From: an uncultured Aquimarina sp.
GTDB lineage: Bacteria; Bacteroidota; Bacteroidia; Flavobacteriales; Flavobacteriaceae
Direction: 5' to 3'
Assembly: GCF_947492405.1 (NCBI RefSeq)
Contig: NZ_CANLMP010000002.1
Span: forward strand, 806,001-870,000
DNA length: 64,000 nt
Positions within the stretch are counted from its first letter, which is position 1. The number at the start of each line of letters is the position of its first letter. Positions 1 to 10,017 of the stretch are shown here, piece by piece. The position numbers were made by a program, and so were the translations under genes. The notes under the pieces are model-generated. The model saw only the letters and a list, made by a program, of their open reading frames with translations. It was not told the DNA's origin and did no database searches.

Positions 1-286
1 GAAATAAACCTAAACTAATCACCAAAAACCCTGAAATACATATAAACAGTAAGCTTTTCTTCTCTTTTTGATCAACGATATGACCCGCAAATAGAGCCAA
101 AGAAACAGCAGGAACTATCTCCATTAGTCCAATAATACCCAAAGAAAGAGGATCTTTTGTGATACTATATACTTCCCATTCGATTACTATAAATTGCATG
201 GTCCAGGCCATTACCAGAGACAAACGTATTAATAAAAAAATAGTAAACTCTTTATATCGTAATGCTGAGTATGGATCATTTTTCAT
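1..286 (-). CDS. MFS transporter, N-terminal part (runs off window)
   Basis: The reverse strand reads from an ATG at 286 to the window edge without a stop, giving the first 95 residues of a membrane protein that begins MKNDPYSALRYKEF. Two hydrophobic helices are followed by GHIVDQKEKK near residues 71-80, which matches the loop 2-3 motif A (GxxxDRxGRR type) of the major facilitator superfamily. The N-terminal sequence resembles the MFS_3 (enterobactin exporter-like) group. Substrate cannot be told from this piece. It is transcribed away from the gene starting at 485, so 287-484 holds two divergent promoters; nothing else was recognised there. Confidence 0.8.
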   Translation of the reverse strand, partial: MKNDPYSALRYKEFTIFLLIRLSLVMAWTMQFIVIEWEVYSITKDPLSLGIIGLMEIVPAVSLALFAGHIVDQKEKKSLLFICISGFLVISLGLF

Positions 287-484
287 TAAAAAGGTAATTA
301 TTTTTTTAACAAAGATAGTATCTTAGTCTACATAATATATTACGATTTTTGTCTTATCTAAAACATTCAAAAATATCATATCATACTCGTAAACATTAGC
401 TAGCATTAATAGTATAGTTCTAGATGATTAAATATGTGATATTACCTAAATTATTGACAAGCAAAAAGAACTTATTATTAAAAA

Positions 485-1981
485 ATGAAACGATATATAA
501 CACTCATTGGCCTACTATACATATGCTTTTTTACCCATGCCCAAGAAAAGGTATTAGAGCTGGAAGATGGTTTTGTGAAATTTCAATCTAAAAAGGAATC
601 ATACGCATTACCAAATCAACTTACTGGTGATCTTATGCTTTTACTAGAAGAAGGTAGACAATTTCACGCGCATTTATTAGATAGTAGTTATACCAATACA
701 TCAAAGATTTCTACCAAAACAATTCCTTCTAAATACAGATATATTTTAGGATATAATATAGAAGGAAATGCATACTCCATTTTCTTTAGCGACAGCTGGA
801 GTACTAAATTTGGTGTACAAACTTTTGACTTTGAAACCAAAACTGCTAAAAATACTTTCTTAGACTTTAAAATTAAAGGTGAAAAATATGTAGAAAGCGT
901 AGTTTACAATAATAAAATTCATCTCATCACGATTACAAAAAAGTCTTCAGATTTAAATATCTATACTTTTGATAAACAATTTACCCCTACTAAAAATACA
1001 GTTTCTCTAAAAGAATTAGAATATCCAAACCCTAAAAGCAGGAATCATACTATAAATGCATACTATTTGTTGCTTTCTGATTCAGGAGGAATTTCACGCT
1101 CAGTTATAGATATTGAAAAAATAGAAGGTAGTAATCCCAACGTTATTGAAACTACTTCAAAAGAAAACAAACTATATCAGTTTAATAATCAATTGATCTT
1201 TAGTTTTGACTATGATCATAAAAAAACTCAATTGTGCTTTATAGATTTAGAAACATTTGAGGCCACTGTAAAATCTTACAACAAACCATCTAAAACCGAA
1301 GAAGGATATCGTAAAAGTAATTCTTATATCTTCGATAATAAGCTTTTTCAAATCGCCAGTTCTAATCAAAAAATGAAGTTTACCGTTTTAGATTTAGAAA
1401 CTGAAAAAATAATCAAAGAATATAAGGTTAAAAAGGAAGATACAATCAGGTTTAAAAACTCGCCTATCATTCAGGAAGGTGGAGGCATACTTCCTGGTTT
1501 TTCAGAAAATCGAGTTAGAGAAATGGAAAAAACATCCAAATATCTTAGAAAAATCTCTTCCTCTGATTTAGGAATATCGGTGTACAAGGTAGATAATAAA
1601 TATAATATCATCCTTGGAGGCACAAAAGAAATTACAACCAGTAATGGATATGCCGGAATGAATGGTTTTGGTGGTGGATTTGCCGTTGGAGGTACTGTTG
1701 GAGGTGCTACAGGAGTATGGATAGGTTTTAATCCAACTTTCTATAATTATAGTAGTTATACAACCACAAAATCTACATATATCAACTGTCTTTTCGACAA
1801 TAACTTTGATCACATTCAGGGTGACATTAAAAAAAATGGTTATGATAGATTATTTGAGTTTGAAGACAATTTAGATATCAAAACGAAAGCAGTAAATATA
1901 TTTTTACATAAAGAGAGATTACATTATGGTTTCTTTGATCCTAAGAAAAGAACCTATGAATTATATAGCTTCAAAGAATAG
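485..1981 (+). CDS. secreted protein of unknown function
   Basis: The 498-residue product starts with a Sec signal peptide (MKRYITLIGLLYICFFTHAQ, cleavage after HAQ likely), so it is periplasmic or surface exposed. The middle contains repeated short beta-strand patterns such as YSIFFSDSW and LCFIDLETFEA, compatible with a propeller-like fold, but I do not recognise a family. Near residues 390-415 there is a glycine-rich stretch (GFGGGFAVGGTVGGATG) that is low complexity. The stop lies 6 bases before the next gene, an HDAC-like enzyme, so the two are probably co-transcribed. Function unknown. Confidence 0.8.
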   Translation: MKRYITLIGLLYICFFTHAQEKVLELEDGFVKFQSKKESYALPNQLTGDLMLLLEEGRQFHAHLLDSSYTNTSKISTKTIPSKYRYILGYNIEGNAYSIFFSDSWSTKFGVQTFDFETKTAKNTFLDFKIKGEKYVESVVYNNKIHLITITKKSSDLNIYTFDKQFTPTKNTVSLKELEYPNPKSRNHTINAYYLLLSDSGGISRSVIDIEKIEGSNPNVIETTSKENKLYQFNNQLIFSFDYDHKKTQLCFIDLETFEATVKSYNKPSKTEEGYRKSNSYIFDNKLFQIASSNQKMKFTVLDLETEKIIKEYKVKKEDTIRFKNSPIIQEGGGILPGFSENRVREMEKTSKYLRKISSSDLGISVYKVDNKYNIILGGTKEITTSNGYAGMNGFGGGFAVGGTVGGATGVWIGFNPTFYNYSSYTTTKSTYINCLFDNNFDHIQGDIKKNGYDRLFEFEDNLDIKTKAVNIFLHKERLHYGFFDPKKRTYELYSFKE

Positions 1982-1987
1982 TTCTCT

Positions 1988-2890
1988 ATGCTTAAAATAG
2001 CATATCATCCTATATACAAACATCCTTTACCAGATGGTCATCGGTTTCCAATGATTAAATACGAATTGCTACCCAAACAATTGCTTCATGAAGGTACTTG
2101 TATAGAAGAGAACTTTTTTACACCTCAAATACTAGATTCTCAACCTATTCTAGCTGTGCATACTCAAGAATACTATAAAGAGCTCACGAAACTTACATTA
2201 GATCGAAAAGCAGTGCGTAAAATTGGGTTCCCTTTATCGCAAGAATTGGTAGATAGAGAAGTTATCATAGCAGACGGAACTATTAAAGCTTCAGAATACG
2301 CCTTAAAATATGGAATCGCTATGAATATCGCGGGAGGAACACATCACGCCTATACAGATCGTGGTGAGGCTTTTTGTTTATTAAACGACCAAGCTATCGG
2401 AGCTAAACATTTATTACAAAAAAACTTAGCAAAAAAGATATTAATCGTTGATCTAGATGTACATCAAGGTAACGGAACTGCCGAGATATTTGAGAATGAC
2501 GCAGAAGTTTATACATTCTCTATGCACGGAGCTAGTAATTACCCTTTTAAGAAGGAACAATCCGACTTAGACATCCCTCTTGATAATGGAACTGAAGATG
2601 CAGATTATTTAAAAATCTTAAAAGAAACCCTTCCTACCCTTATAGAAAACCAAAAACCAGATTTTATCTATTATCTCTGTGGTGTAGATATATTAGCTTC
2701 AGACAAACTAGGTAAATTAGGATGCACTATTGAAGGATGTAAAGAAAGGGATCGTTATGTATTACAAACTTGTAAAGATCTCTCTATCCCAGTTATGTGT
2801 TCTATGGGTGGTGGATACTCCCCTGATATTAAAATTATCATTGACGCACACGCAAATACCTTTAGACTGGCCCAGGATATTTTCTTTTAA
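1988..2890 (+). CDS. histone deacetylase-superfamily deacetylase
   Basis: The 300-residue protein matches the zinc-dependent class II HDAC/acetoin utilisation AcuC/acetylpolyamine amidohydrolase superfamily in length and motifs. Visible are GGTHHAY with the paired catalytic histidines H119-H120, the metal-binding DLDVHQGNG (D155, D157, H159), a third acidic ligand near D239, and GGGY with the transition-state tyrosine near Y277. It probably removes acyl groups from a small molecule or protein lysines in the cytoplasm; the substrate is not shown. It follows the secreted protein gene by 6 bases, suggesting one transcript. Confidence 0.92.
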   Translation: MLKIAYHPIYKHPLPDGHRFPMIKYELLPKQLLHEGTCIEENFFTPQILDSQPILAVHTQEYYKELTKLTLDRKAVRKIGFPLSQELVDREVIIADGTIKASEYALKYGIAMNIAGGTHHAYTDRGEAFCLLNDQAIGAKHLLQKNLAKKILIVDLDVHQGNGTAEIFENDAEVYTFSMHGASNYPFKKEQSDLDIPLDNGTEDADYLKILKETLPTLIENQKPDFIYYLCGVDILASDKLGKLGCTIEGCKERDRYVLQTCKDLSIPVMCSMGGGYSPDIKIIIDAHANTFRLAQDIFF

Positions 2891-3129
2891 TCACAAATAA
2901 TATTAGATATTATTATACTCTTTGTTCAAAAGTCACATTGTACTACATATTCTAATAACATATCATCAATAAAACTAAGATTTCAGTTCATAAAACACCA
3001 AAAATCAAGGTTAATAAATCATTTTTGATAAAAATTAAACAAATAGATCTCCACTACCTTACTTAGATACTAAAAATTAACACGCTAACGTTATAGCAGT
3101 TATACAAATCATAGCTAAGCTTAACTAAA

Positions 3130-4623
3130 ATGAAAAAAATTTACATCCTATTCGTGATGGCATTTCTACTGTCATCAGAATACGTTATTGCTCAAGAAAA
3201 TTGTGAAGGTAACTGGTTAACAGTAAACGGCAATAAATTATTGGATTCCGATGGAAACGAAGTACTACTTGCTGGAGTCAACTGGTTCGGATTCGAAACA
3301 CAAAACAATCTTATTCATGGATTATGGTCTAGAGATATGTACTCCGTTCTTCATCAAAGCAAAGAACTTGGATTTAACTGTTTTCGGATTCCATGGCATA
3401 ATTTAATGCTTCGAGATGGTGTCGAAATTTACGAGCCAAATGAATGGGTTCAAGATATTTTGACCGATAATACGGGTTCTGGTCCATACTCAAATCTATA
3501 TCTTCAAGGTATTACTAAACCTATTGATGCATTAGATAAAATTGTGGAATGGTGTCAAGAAAATCACATGAAGATCATTCTTGATTGTCATTCTCGTAAT
3601 CCAGATGGGTATCTTGCAGAAGGTCTATGGTATACGGATACTGTTTCTGAAGAAGAGTGGATTGCGGATTGGGTTTTCATCGCAGAACGGTATAAAGATT
3701 ATGATGCCGTTATTGGTATGGATTTAAATAATGAACCACACGGAAAAATTGATGATCCTGAAGGAGCTAGATGGGGGAATAATGATCCCGCAACCGATTG
3801 GAAGTTGGCAGCAGAAAAATGTGGTAATGCAATTCTAGAAGTAAACCCTAATGTACTAATCATTGTAGAAGGAATTGAAGCCTACACAAAACCTGATGGA
3901 ACAAATACAACCTATTGGTGGGGAGGAAACTTACAAGGTGCGAGAGATTATCCAATTACTTTAAGTAATCCAAACAAGCTAATGTATTCACCTCATGAAT
4001 ACGGTCCAACAGTTTTTGAGCAGACTTGGTTCTCTGCTCCTGATTTCCCAGAAAACATGCCTGGAATCTGGGAAGAACAATTTAATTTCTTAAATACCAA
4101 TGAAACTTCTCCATTGTTTGTTGGCGAACTAGGTATCCAAGGACAAGGAGGAAAAGATGAAATTTGGTTTGCTAAATTTATTGATTTCATCAAGGAACAA
4201 AAATTACATTATACATTTTGGTCTCTCAATCCTAATTCTGGTGATACAGGAGGGATTTTAGATAATGATTGGAGTACTGTAGTACAGTGGAAAATGGATT
4301 ATTTACAGCCAATTCTATCAAATCCAATTCCTAATTGCTCTGCAGGCAATGTATTAAGTGTAGAGGATCTAACCGATATCTCATTTAGCGTATATCCAAA
4401 TCCAGCAACTCAGATACTAAACTTTAATTTTAAAGAAGGAACTATTGCATCAATAGGCATTTATGACCTTAACGGAAGAGAAGTAAATGTACTTGATGAT
4501 AAAGTATTATCTTCTAACAGCTACGCATATGATGTTTCTAAATTAGCTGTAGGAGTTTATCTGTCTAAAGTTACTCTTGTAAATTCTAAAGAAACTTTCA
4601 CTAAAAAAATTATTATTCAATAA
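3130..4623 (+). CDS. GH5 endoglucanase with type IX secretion sorting domain
   Basis: A signal peptide (cleavage after IAQ, about residue 21) precedes a glycoside hydrolase family 5 TIM barrel at about residues 25-395. The acid/base glutamate is in LNNEPHG (E202) and the nucleophile in FVGELG (E333). These catalytic motifs are typical of retaining endo-beta-1,4-glucanases. Residues about 418-497 form a type A T9SS C-terminal sorting domain, seen as VYPNPATQ, IYDLNGREV and a closing KKIIIQ. The enzyme should cross the outer membrane by T9SS and be anchored or released. It is monocistronic, with a hairpin terminator just downstream. Cellulose or another beta-glucan is the likely substrate. Confidence 0.95.
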   Translation: MKKIYILFVMAFLLSSEYVIAQENCEGNWLTVNGNKLLDSDGNEVLLAGVNWFGFETQNNLIHGLWSRDMYSVLHQSKELGFNCFRIPWHNLMLRDGVEIYEPNEWVQDILTDNTGSGPYSNLYLQGITKPIDALDKIVEWCQENHMKIILDCHSRNPDGYLAEGLWYTDTVSEEEWIADWVFIAERYKDYDAVIGMDLNNEPHGKIDDPEGARWGNNDPATDWKLAAEKCGNAILEVNPNVLIIVEGIEAYTKPDGTNTTYWWGGNLQGARDYPITLSNPNKLMYSPHEYGPTVFEQTWFSAPDFPENMPGIWEEQFNFLNTNETSPLFVGELGIQGQGGKDEIWFAKFIDFIKEQKLHYTFWSLNPNSGDTGGILDNDWSTVVQWKMDYLQPILSNPIPNCSAGNVLSVEDLTDISFSVYPNPATQILNFNFKEGTIASIGIYDLNGREVNVLDDKVLSSNSYAYDVSKLAVGVYLSKVTLVNSKETFTKKIIIQ

Positions 4624-4645
4624 TAACTTTGCTAAACTATTATAA

Positions 4646-4678
4646 AAGGAACTGATTGAGTAATTAGTTCCTTTTTTT
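4646..4678 (+). terminator. rho-independent terminator of the GH5 gene
   Basis: Perfect 8-bp stem AAGGAACT/AGTTCCTT with a 12-base loop followed by a run of seven T, beginning 22 bases after the cellulase stop. Confidence 0.9.
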
Positions 4679-4766
4679 GTGTATAACAGTCAAAAATTAA
4701 TACATACAAAAGCCGTTTACAAATGATTAAATCGGATTATCGTATCTTGCTTATCAAATAAACACT

Positions 4767-5117
4767 ATGCAAAAAGACTGTCCGGAATGTGGCGAAAAAA
4801 TTATTGGTCGAGCAGATAAAAAGTTCTGTAGTGATTACTGCAGAAATGCTTTTAACAACAAAATCAATAAGGATAGTAAAAATCTGGTAAGAAATATTAA
4901 TAATCGTCTTAGAAAAAACTATAGAATATTAGAGGAACTCAATCCAAATGAAAAAACAAAAACTACCAAATCGAAATTAATCGCTAAAGGATTTGATTTT
5001 CAACATTTCACCAGTATTTATACAACTAAAGTTGGTAAGATCTATTATTTTGTATATGACCAAGGATATCTCCCATTAGAAAATGAATATTACGCCTTAG
5101 TTAAAAGAAATAGTTAA
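4767..5117 (+). CDS. small zinc-ribbon protein
   Basis: The 116-residue protein opens with a four-cysteine zinc ribbon, CPEC near residues 5-8 and CSDYC near residues 22-26, of the kind found in a small family common in Flavobacteriaceae. The remainder is basic and rich in lysine and asparagine, ending in hydrophobic and aromatic strands. No signal peptide is present, so it is cytoplasmic. It may bind nucleic acid or protein, but no function is known to me. The stop is directly followed by the start of the GIDE-like gene, so they form a two-gene operon. Confidence 0.8.
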   Translation: MQKDCPECGEKIIGRADKKFCSDYCRNAFNNKINKDSKNLVRNINNRLRKNYRILEELNPNEKTKTTKSKLIAKGFDFQHFTSIYTTKVGKIYYFVYDQGYLPLENEYYALVKRNS

Positions 5118-5118
5118 T

Positions 5119-5826
5119 ATGCATCCTAATATAATTCTCTTTCAAATAAATTCTAATGGTTATTTTCTAATAGGAATTTTAATATTGGTTATTGCTATAT
5201 TAGTTTTTATTGGATACTATTTTAGTCATAAAAACAGAATCTTACGAAAACTAAAACAAGTCAATCCAAAAAGAATTCAGCTTATTAAAGACAAGGAATA
5301 TACTAAAGTAATTGGAAAAACACATATCATTACAGAGCCTATTATCTCTCCTATAGGTAAAAGAAAATGCGTCTATTATCAAATTAAAGTCGAAGAAAAA
5401 CGTGGTGGTAAGAATAAGTCATGGCATACCATTATAAAAGAAGACAACGGAATTGATTTCATTATAGAATCGTCTGGAGAAAAAGCTGTTGTAATAACGA
5501 ATTCATCTCCAAAAACTAAAATGGTTTATTTGGTCAAGGATGTAAAACAGGCATCAGGCACATGGAACGATCCTCCTAAACACTTGGAAACATACCTAAA
5601 ATCACATGGTAAAGATAGTACTGGATTATTTGGTTTTAATAAAAGTATACGTTATCGAGAAGGGGTTATTGAAGTAGGAGAAAAAATCACAATATTGGGC
5701 ACAGGACATTGGAAAGAGTCCGATCATAATCTTGATCGATACTCTTCTAAAAGTTTATATATATCTGGTGATAGAGAAAACAAATTAATCATAACAGATG
5801 ATCCTAAAGCACAAGAATTAAAATAG
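5119..5826 (+). CDS. GIDE-domain-like membrane protein
   Basis: A hydrophobic helix near residues 14-36 anchors the 235-residue protein. The soluble part contains a pattern seen in GIDE/E3-ligase-like domains: ISPIGKRKCVYYQIKVEEK near residues 75-95, followed by strands around IIESSGEKAVV, and a late VIEVGEKITILGTG. In bacteria this domain has no known enzymatic role. It starts one base after the stop of the zinc-ribbon gene. It is convergent with the CBS gene, with only 4 bases between the ends. Confidence 0.7.
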   Translation: MHPNIILFQINSNGYFLIGILILVIAILVFIGYYFSHKNRILRKLKQVNPKRIQLIKDKEYTKVIGKTHIITEPIISPIGKRKCVYYQIKVEEKRGGKNKSWHTIIKEDNGIDFIIESSGEKAVVITNSSPKTKMVYLVKDVKQASGTWNDPPKHLETYLKSHGKDSTGLFGFNKSIRYREGVIEVGEKITILGTGHWKESDHNLDRYSSKSLYISGDRENKLIITDDPKAQELK

Positions 5827-5830
5827 AAAC

Positions 5831-6301
5831 TTACTTATCTCTCCAATTCTGGCTGTTCATTTTTAGGGCTGCTTTCATTACATCTTTTTGACTAATCTGC
5901 CCTACTAGCTTACCATCCTCTAAAATCGGAAATCGTCTTCTTTTAGTTTCTAAAAATTTATTTGCAGCATCAAAAATGCTTATGTTTCCATCAATAGTTT
6001 CCACATTTTTAACCATAAACCTTTCTACATTGGCATCATCAATAGGCATGTTATAATAGCGGCTTTCGTTTAATTGTTTGATACAATCTCCTTCAGAAAT
6101 AATCCCTAATAATTCATTTTGTTCATTAACAACTGGACCACCCGAAATTTTGTTTTTTACTAATGACTCCATTACTTCCAAAACAGATTGTGTTGGAGAA
6201 AAAGTAATCAAATTTCTGGTCATATAATCCGAAACTTTAATCGGTGTATTATCTTGTTTTTTTACCTTAGATCTAGCGCCCTGAAAACTTATAATTCCCA
6301 T
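5831..6301 (-). CDS. CBS-domain pair protein
   Basis: The 156-residue protein has two CBS motifs, about residues 22-85 (VSDYMTRNLITFSP... GGPVVNEQNELLGIISEGD) and 92-150 (VERFMVKNVETIDG... RRFPILEDGKLVGQISQKD). Paired CBS domains bind adenine nucleotides and act as energy sensors. There is no fused effector domain, so it probably regulates a partner or is a stand-alone nucleotide-binding protein. No signal peptide. Confidence 0.9.
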   Translation of the reverse strand: MGIISFQGARSKVKKQDNTPIKVSDYMTRNLITFSPTQSVLEVMESLVKNKISGGPVVNEQNELLGIISEGDCIKQLNESRYYNMPIDDANVERFMVKNVETIDGNISIFDAANKFLETKRRRFPILEDGKLVGQISQKDVMKAALKMNSQNWRDK

Positions 6302-6612
6302 AATAATAGTGATTTAGTGAATCTTAAATATAGTCATTTTGAGTTACTTATTCAATGGATTTTTAACATTTATAATGATAAAATCTTATTTTATTACCTT
6401 TATCACAACTAATAAAATAGATAAATTTTAGTTATTACTAAAAAAACTAACGCTCGTGACACTTATCTTAATAGATATTAAATAAATGAGACAAAAAGGA
6501 ATCAAATTGATAAAAGTGAGCTTACTAACATTTCTTTTATATGTTTCTATTTTTGTTACAAAATCTTACCATACATCTCTTCGCTCAAACTAACACAAAC
6601 AATCAATAACTG
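6302..6612. other. intergenic region with a possible 35-codon ORF
   Basis: This AT-rich stretch separates the divergent CBS and peptidase genes and must hold both promoters. A short reading frame at 6487-6594 on the plus strand would encode a 35-residue peptide with one hydrophobic segment (SLLTFLLYVSIFV). It has no clear ribosome binding site and I do not call it a gene. Nothing else was recognised. Confidence 0.4.
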
Positions 6613-9015
6613 ATGAAAAAAATTCTTTCAGTACTCACGTTTATATTAATTATCCTATCCGTTTGGTATACATTTTATAGTAGTATGCCTCAACAAATTT
6701 CTGGTCTCGATACTCCGGAACAACAGTTTTCAACCTTAAGAGCACTAGAGCACGTCAAAAAAATCTCTGAAAAACCGCATTACGTAGGTAGTCCTGCGCA
6801 CGATGATGCCAAAAATTATATTATAGAAGAACTCAAAAAACTAGGATTATCACCAGAAATTCAAGAAGGGTTTTCTATCGGCGATAAAGGTAGTATGAGT
6901 AAACCACAAAATATTATTGCTAAAATTAAAGGTACATCAGAAGAAAGTAAAGCTTTACTCCTTCTATCGCATTACGACAGTAGTCAACATTCTTCTTATG
7001 GAGCAAGTGATGCAGGAAGTGGAGTTGCAACAATTTTGGAAGGTATTAGAGCATATATAGCTCAAAATAAAACTCCTAAAAATGATATTATCATATGTAT
7101 TACAGATGGAGAAGAATTAGGCTTAAATGGAGCTGATTTATTTGTGTCAGAACATCCATGGACGAAAAATGTAGGTCTTGTTTTAAATTTTGAAGCCAGA
7201 GGAAGTGGAGGAAACTCCTATATGCTAATGGAAACCAATGGCAAGAATGGTAAAATGATCGAAGAATTCATAAAAGCAGATCCGCAATTTCCTGTAACAA
7301 ATTCATTGGCCTATAGTATTTATAAACTATTACCTAACGACACTGATCTTACAGTGTTTAGGAAACATGGAAATATTGAAGGATATAATTTTGCTTTTAT
7401 TGATGACCACTTTGATTATCACACTGCCAATGACACCTGGCAAAACCTAGATCTAAATACATTACAACATCAAGGTAGTTATCTAATGCCGCTATTAACT
7501 TATTTTTCTAATTCTGATATTACAAATCTCAAATCAGAAGAAGACTTTTTATATTTTAACGCCCCAATATTTAAGGTAATTAAATACCCTTTTAGTTGGA
7601 TTTATCCATTACTAGGGTTAGCAATCTTCTTATTTATCGGCTTCATAGTGTATGGAAAAGCCAGATTTCGTATTAATGCAGGAGAAGTTGGAAGTGGGTT
7701 TTTAGCATTTATTATTTCTGCAGGTTTAGCAGGAGTTTTAGGTTTTGGGCTTTGGAAATTGGCTTTAATCATATATCCGGAATACAATGATATCTTACAC
7801 GGGTTTCCATATAATGGATATTACTACATTGCGGGAGCTGTATTACTGGCCGTAGCTGCTTTTTTTAAAGTATACAGTATTTTTGATAATGAAGAAGAAC
7901 TACCTAGTATATTGGTAGCTCCTTTGTTTTTTTGGATCATAATTTGTGGAGGTGCTGCTGTTTATTTAGAAGGTGCTAGTTATTTCATTATACCCGTACT
8001 TCTTTGTCTTCTATGTCAGTTTGTTTTGATAAATCAGAAAAGACCATTTCCGATATTAATGCTCATTCTATGTCTTCCAGCCATTTTTATGATTGTGCCA
8101 TTTATAGCTACATTTCCGGTTGCTTTAGGATTGAAAATTGCTTTTGTCTCATCTGTACTTACAGTTTTACTTTGTACATTATTGCTACCAGTAGTAGGTT
8201 TTTACACTAAAAAAAGTATGATAGGCACTGTTGTATTTGTGTTAGCATTAGTATGTCTTGGAGCATCTCATTTTAAGTCTGATTTCACTAAAGAAAGACA
8301 AAAACCAAATAGTTTGGTATACATAGTACACGAAGACAAAAATAAAGCCTATTGGGCATCTTATGATCATACTTTAGATTCATGGACCAAAAACTACATC
8401 GATCGTCTCAAAAATCTAGCTAAAGATTGGAATCAGAATACTATTGAGAGTAAATACAGTAATTCTTTCAACTATGTAAATGATGCTCCTTTAAAAGATA
8501 TTAAATCCATAAAAGTTGAAACCTCTTTTGATAGTATCGTGGGAGATAAAAGAATACTAGATATTTGCCTACGTCCTCAGCGCGATATCAATAGAATTGA
8601 TTTGTTTATGCGTAAATCTTTTAATTTTGAAAGCTTATTAGCAAATGGAGTTGCTCCAAAAGATGTCACCTATAGAGATGGATCCAGATACAATGCATTC
8701 ACTAATCGTTGGAATAATCGTTTATTAACATACCACTTAAGAAATAATGAACCTTTAGAATTAAGAATGCAATTCCATAAGGATTCTGTACCAGAAATTG
8801 TTGTATACGAATCTTCATATGATTTGCTCGAAAATGATCTATTTTCTGTTCCAAAGCGTTCTGAAACGATGATTCCAAAACCTTTTGTACTTAATGATGC
8901 CATTACAATTAAGAAAACATTGAGATTCGAATACACCGAAAAACCTCAGGATTCTACATCTTTGCAAACAGACCAATCTACAAATTTATCAGAAGATAAT
9001 GAGCAAACAAATTAG
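6613..9015 (+). CDS. M28-family membrane zinc aminopeptidase
   Basis: The 800-residue protein has an N-terminal signal anchor, an M28 peptidase domain (about residues 40-305), a block of about eight transmembrane helices (about 328-555) and a C-terminal domain outside the membrane. The di-zinc site is visible: H120 and D122 in SHYDSS, D133 in GASDAGSG, E167/E168 in DGEELG, E194 in NFEARG and H270 in DYHTANDTW. This architecture is that of endoplasmic-metallopeptidase-like M28 proteins found in many Bacteroidetes. It probably trims peptides in the periplasm. Its 3' end overlaps the next gene by 17 bases, so the two are translationally coupled. Confidence 0.93.
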   Translation: MKKILSVLTFILIILSVWYTFYSSMPQQISGLDTPEQQFSTLRALEHVKKISEKPHYVGSPAHDDAKNYIIEELKKLGLSPEIQEGFSIGDKGSMSKPQNIIAKIKGTSEESKALLLLSHYDSSQHSSYGASDAGSGVATILEGIRAYIAQNKTPKNDIIICITDGEELGLNGADLFVSEHPWTKNVGLVLNFEARGSGGNSYMLMETNGKNGKMIEEFIKADPQFPVTNSLAYSIYKLLPNDTDLTVFRKHGNIEGYNFAFIDDHFDYHTANDTWQNLDLNTLQHQGSYLMPLLTYFSNSDITNLKSEEDFLYFNAPIFKVIKYPFSWIYPLLGLAIFLFIGFIVYGKARFRINAGEVGSGFLAFIISAGLAGVLGFGLWKLALIIYPEYNDILHGFPYNGYYYIAGAVLLAVAAFFKVYSIFDNEEELPSILVAPLFFWIIICGGAAVYLEGASYFIIPVLLCLLCQFVLINQKRPFPILMLILCLPAIFMIVPFIATFPVALGLKIAFVSSVLTVLLCTLLLPVVGFYTKKSMIGTVVFVLALVCLGASHFKSDFTKERQKPNSLVYIVHEDKNKAYWASYDHTLDSWTKNYIDRLKNLAKDWNQNTIESKYSNSFNYVNDAPLKDIKSIKVETSFDSIVGDKRILDICLRPQRDINRIDLFMRKSFNFESLLANGVAPKDVTYRDGSRYNAFTNRWNNRLLTYHLRNNEPLELRMQFHKDSVPEIVVYESSYDLLENDLFSVPKRSETMIPKPFVLNDAITIKKTLRFEYTEKPQDSTSLQTDQSTNLSEDNEQTN

Positions 9016-9829
9016 TATCCTGGGTACAGGATGGTTAGGATTACCATTAGCAAAAGCTTTACTAGCAGAAAAATACGGTATTAAAAGTTCTACAACCTCA
9101 AAAAACAAATTAGACAACCTAAAAAATGAAGGCATTAATCCCTACTTAATAGAAGTCACAGAAGATGGTCCTGCCGGTGCTATTGAATCTTTTCTGGAAG
9201 GAAGTGAAATATTGATTATCAATATCCCTCCAGGATTAAGAAGGAATCCAGAAAGTGATTTTGTAGGCAAAATCAAACATCTAATTCCATCTTTAGAAAA
9301 GTCAACTATCCAAAAAACTATTTTTATTAGCTCTACATCAGTTTTTGCAGATCTAGAGGGTTTTCCTTTGATTACTTCCGAAACATATCCAAATGCTATT
9401 TCAAATGCAGGAAAACAACTAATACAAACAGAACAAATCTTGCTAAGTAATCAAAAATTAAAAACCACTATTCTTCGTTTTGCTGGTTTGTTTGATGCCC
9501 GAAGACATCCTGCAAGTATGCTTTCGAAAAGAAAAAACATCAAAAATCCACAGGCACCAGTAAATCTAATTCATAGAGAAGATTGTATAGGTATTATTAA
9601 AAGAATAATAGCAATAGATCACTGGAATGATACTTTTAACGCTTCCTATCCAGAACACCCGGCAAAAGCTGAATATTATGGTACAATCTGCAAACAAATG
9701 GGACTAACAATTCCTGATTATGATTATAAAACTCCTTCAAAAGGGAAGATTATTAATTCTGATAACGTTTCAAAAATTTTGGAATATACTTTTAAAAGGA
9801 ATTTGAATTTATTCGATAAAAACCCTTAG
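8999..9829 (+). CDS. NAD(P)-dependent epimerase/reductase-like protein
   Basis: The 276-residue protein starts with a Rossmann dinucleotide-binding motif ILGTGWLGLPLAKAL (G9, G11, G14). It continues like the short YeeZ/extended SDR group, with FISSTSVFA in the place of the catalytic Ser region and LRFAGLFDARRHP later. The usual YxxxK pair is not obvious, as in YeeZ-like proteins, so the reaction is unknown. The start codon lies inside the end of the M28 peptidase gene, indicating co-transcription. Confidence 0.85.
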   Translation: MSKQISILGTGWLGLPLAKALLAEKYGIKSSTTSKNKLDNLKNEGINPYLIEVTEDGPAGAIESFLEGSEILIINIPPGLRRNPESDFVGKIKHLIPSLEKSTIQKTIFISSTSVFADLEGFPLITSETYPNAISNAGKQLIQTEQILLSNQKLKTTILRFAGLFDARRHPASMLSKRKNIKNPQAPVNLIHREDCIGIIKRIIAIDHWNDTFNASYPEHPAKAEYYGTICKQMGLTIPDYDYKTPSKGKIINSDNVSKILEYTFKRNLNLFDKNP

Positions 9830-10017
9830 TTCTATCGGTTTGATAAGGGAGTTAATTATATTCCTCCATACGGATTAGTCCAAGCAAATCCATTATCAAA
9901 TTTATGACTATGAAATCTTTCTATATAAAAGAAAAATTCAAACAACTTTAATAGTTTTTTGTTCTTTTTTACTTAAACTTACAGGGAAATTAGTGTAATC
10001 AAAAAACTTAAAATATT

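Noticed and set aside
6188..6412. 74-codon plus-strand frame over the CBS gene start
   Set aside because: Antisense to the CBS protein and AT-rich intergenic DNA; no motif.
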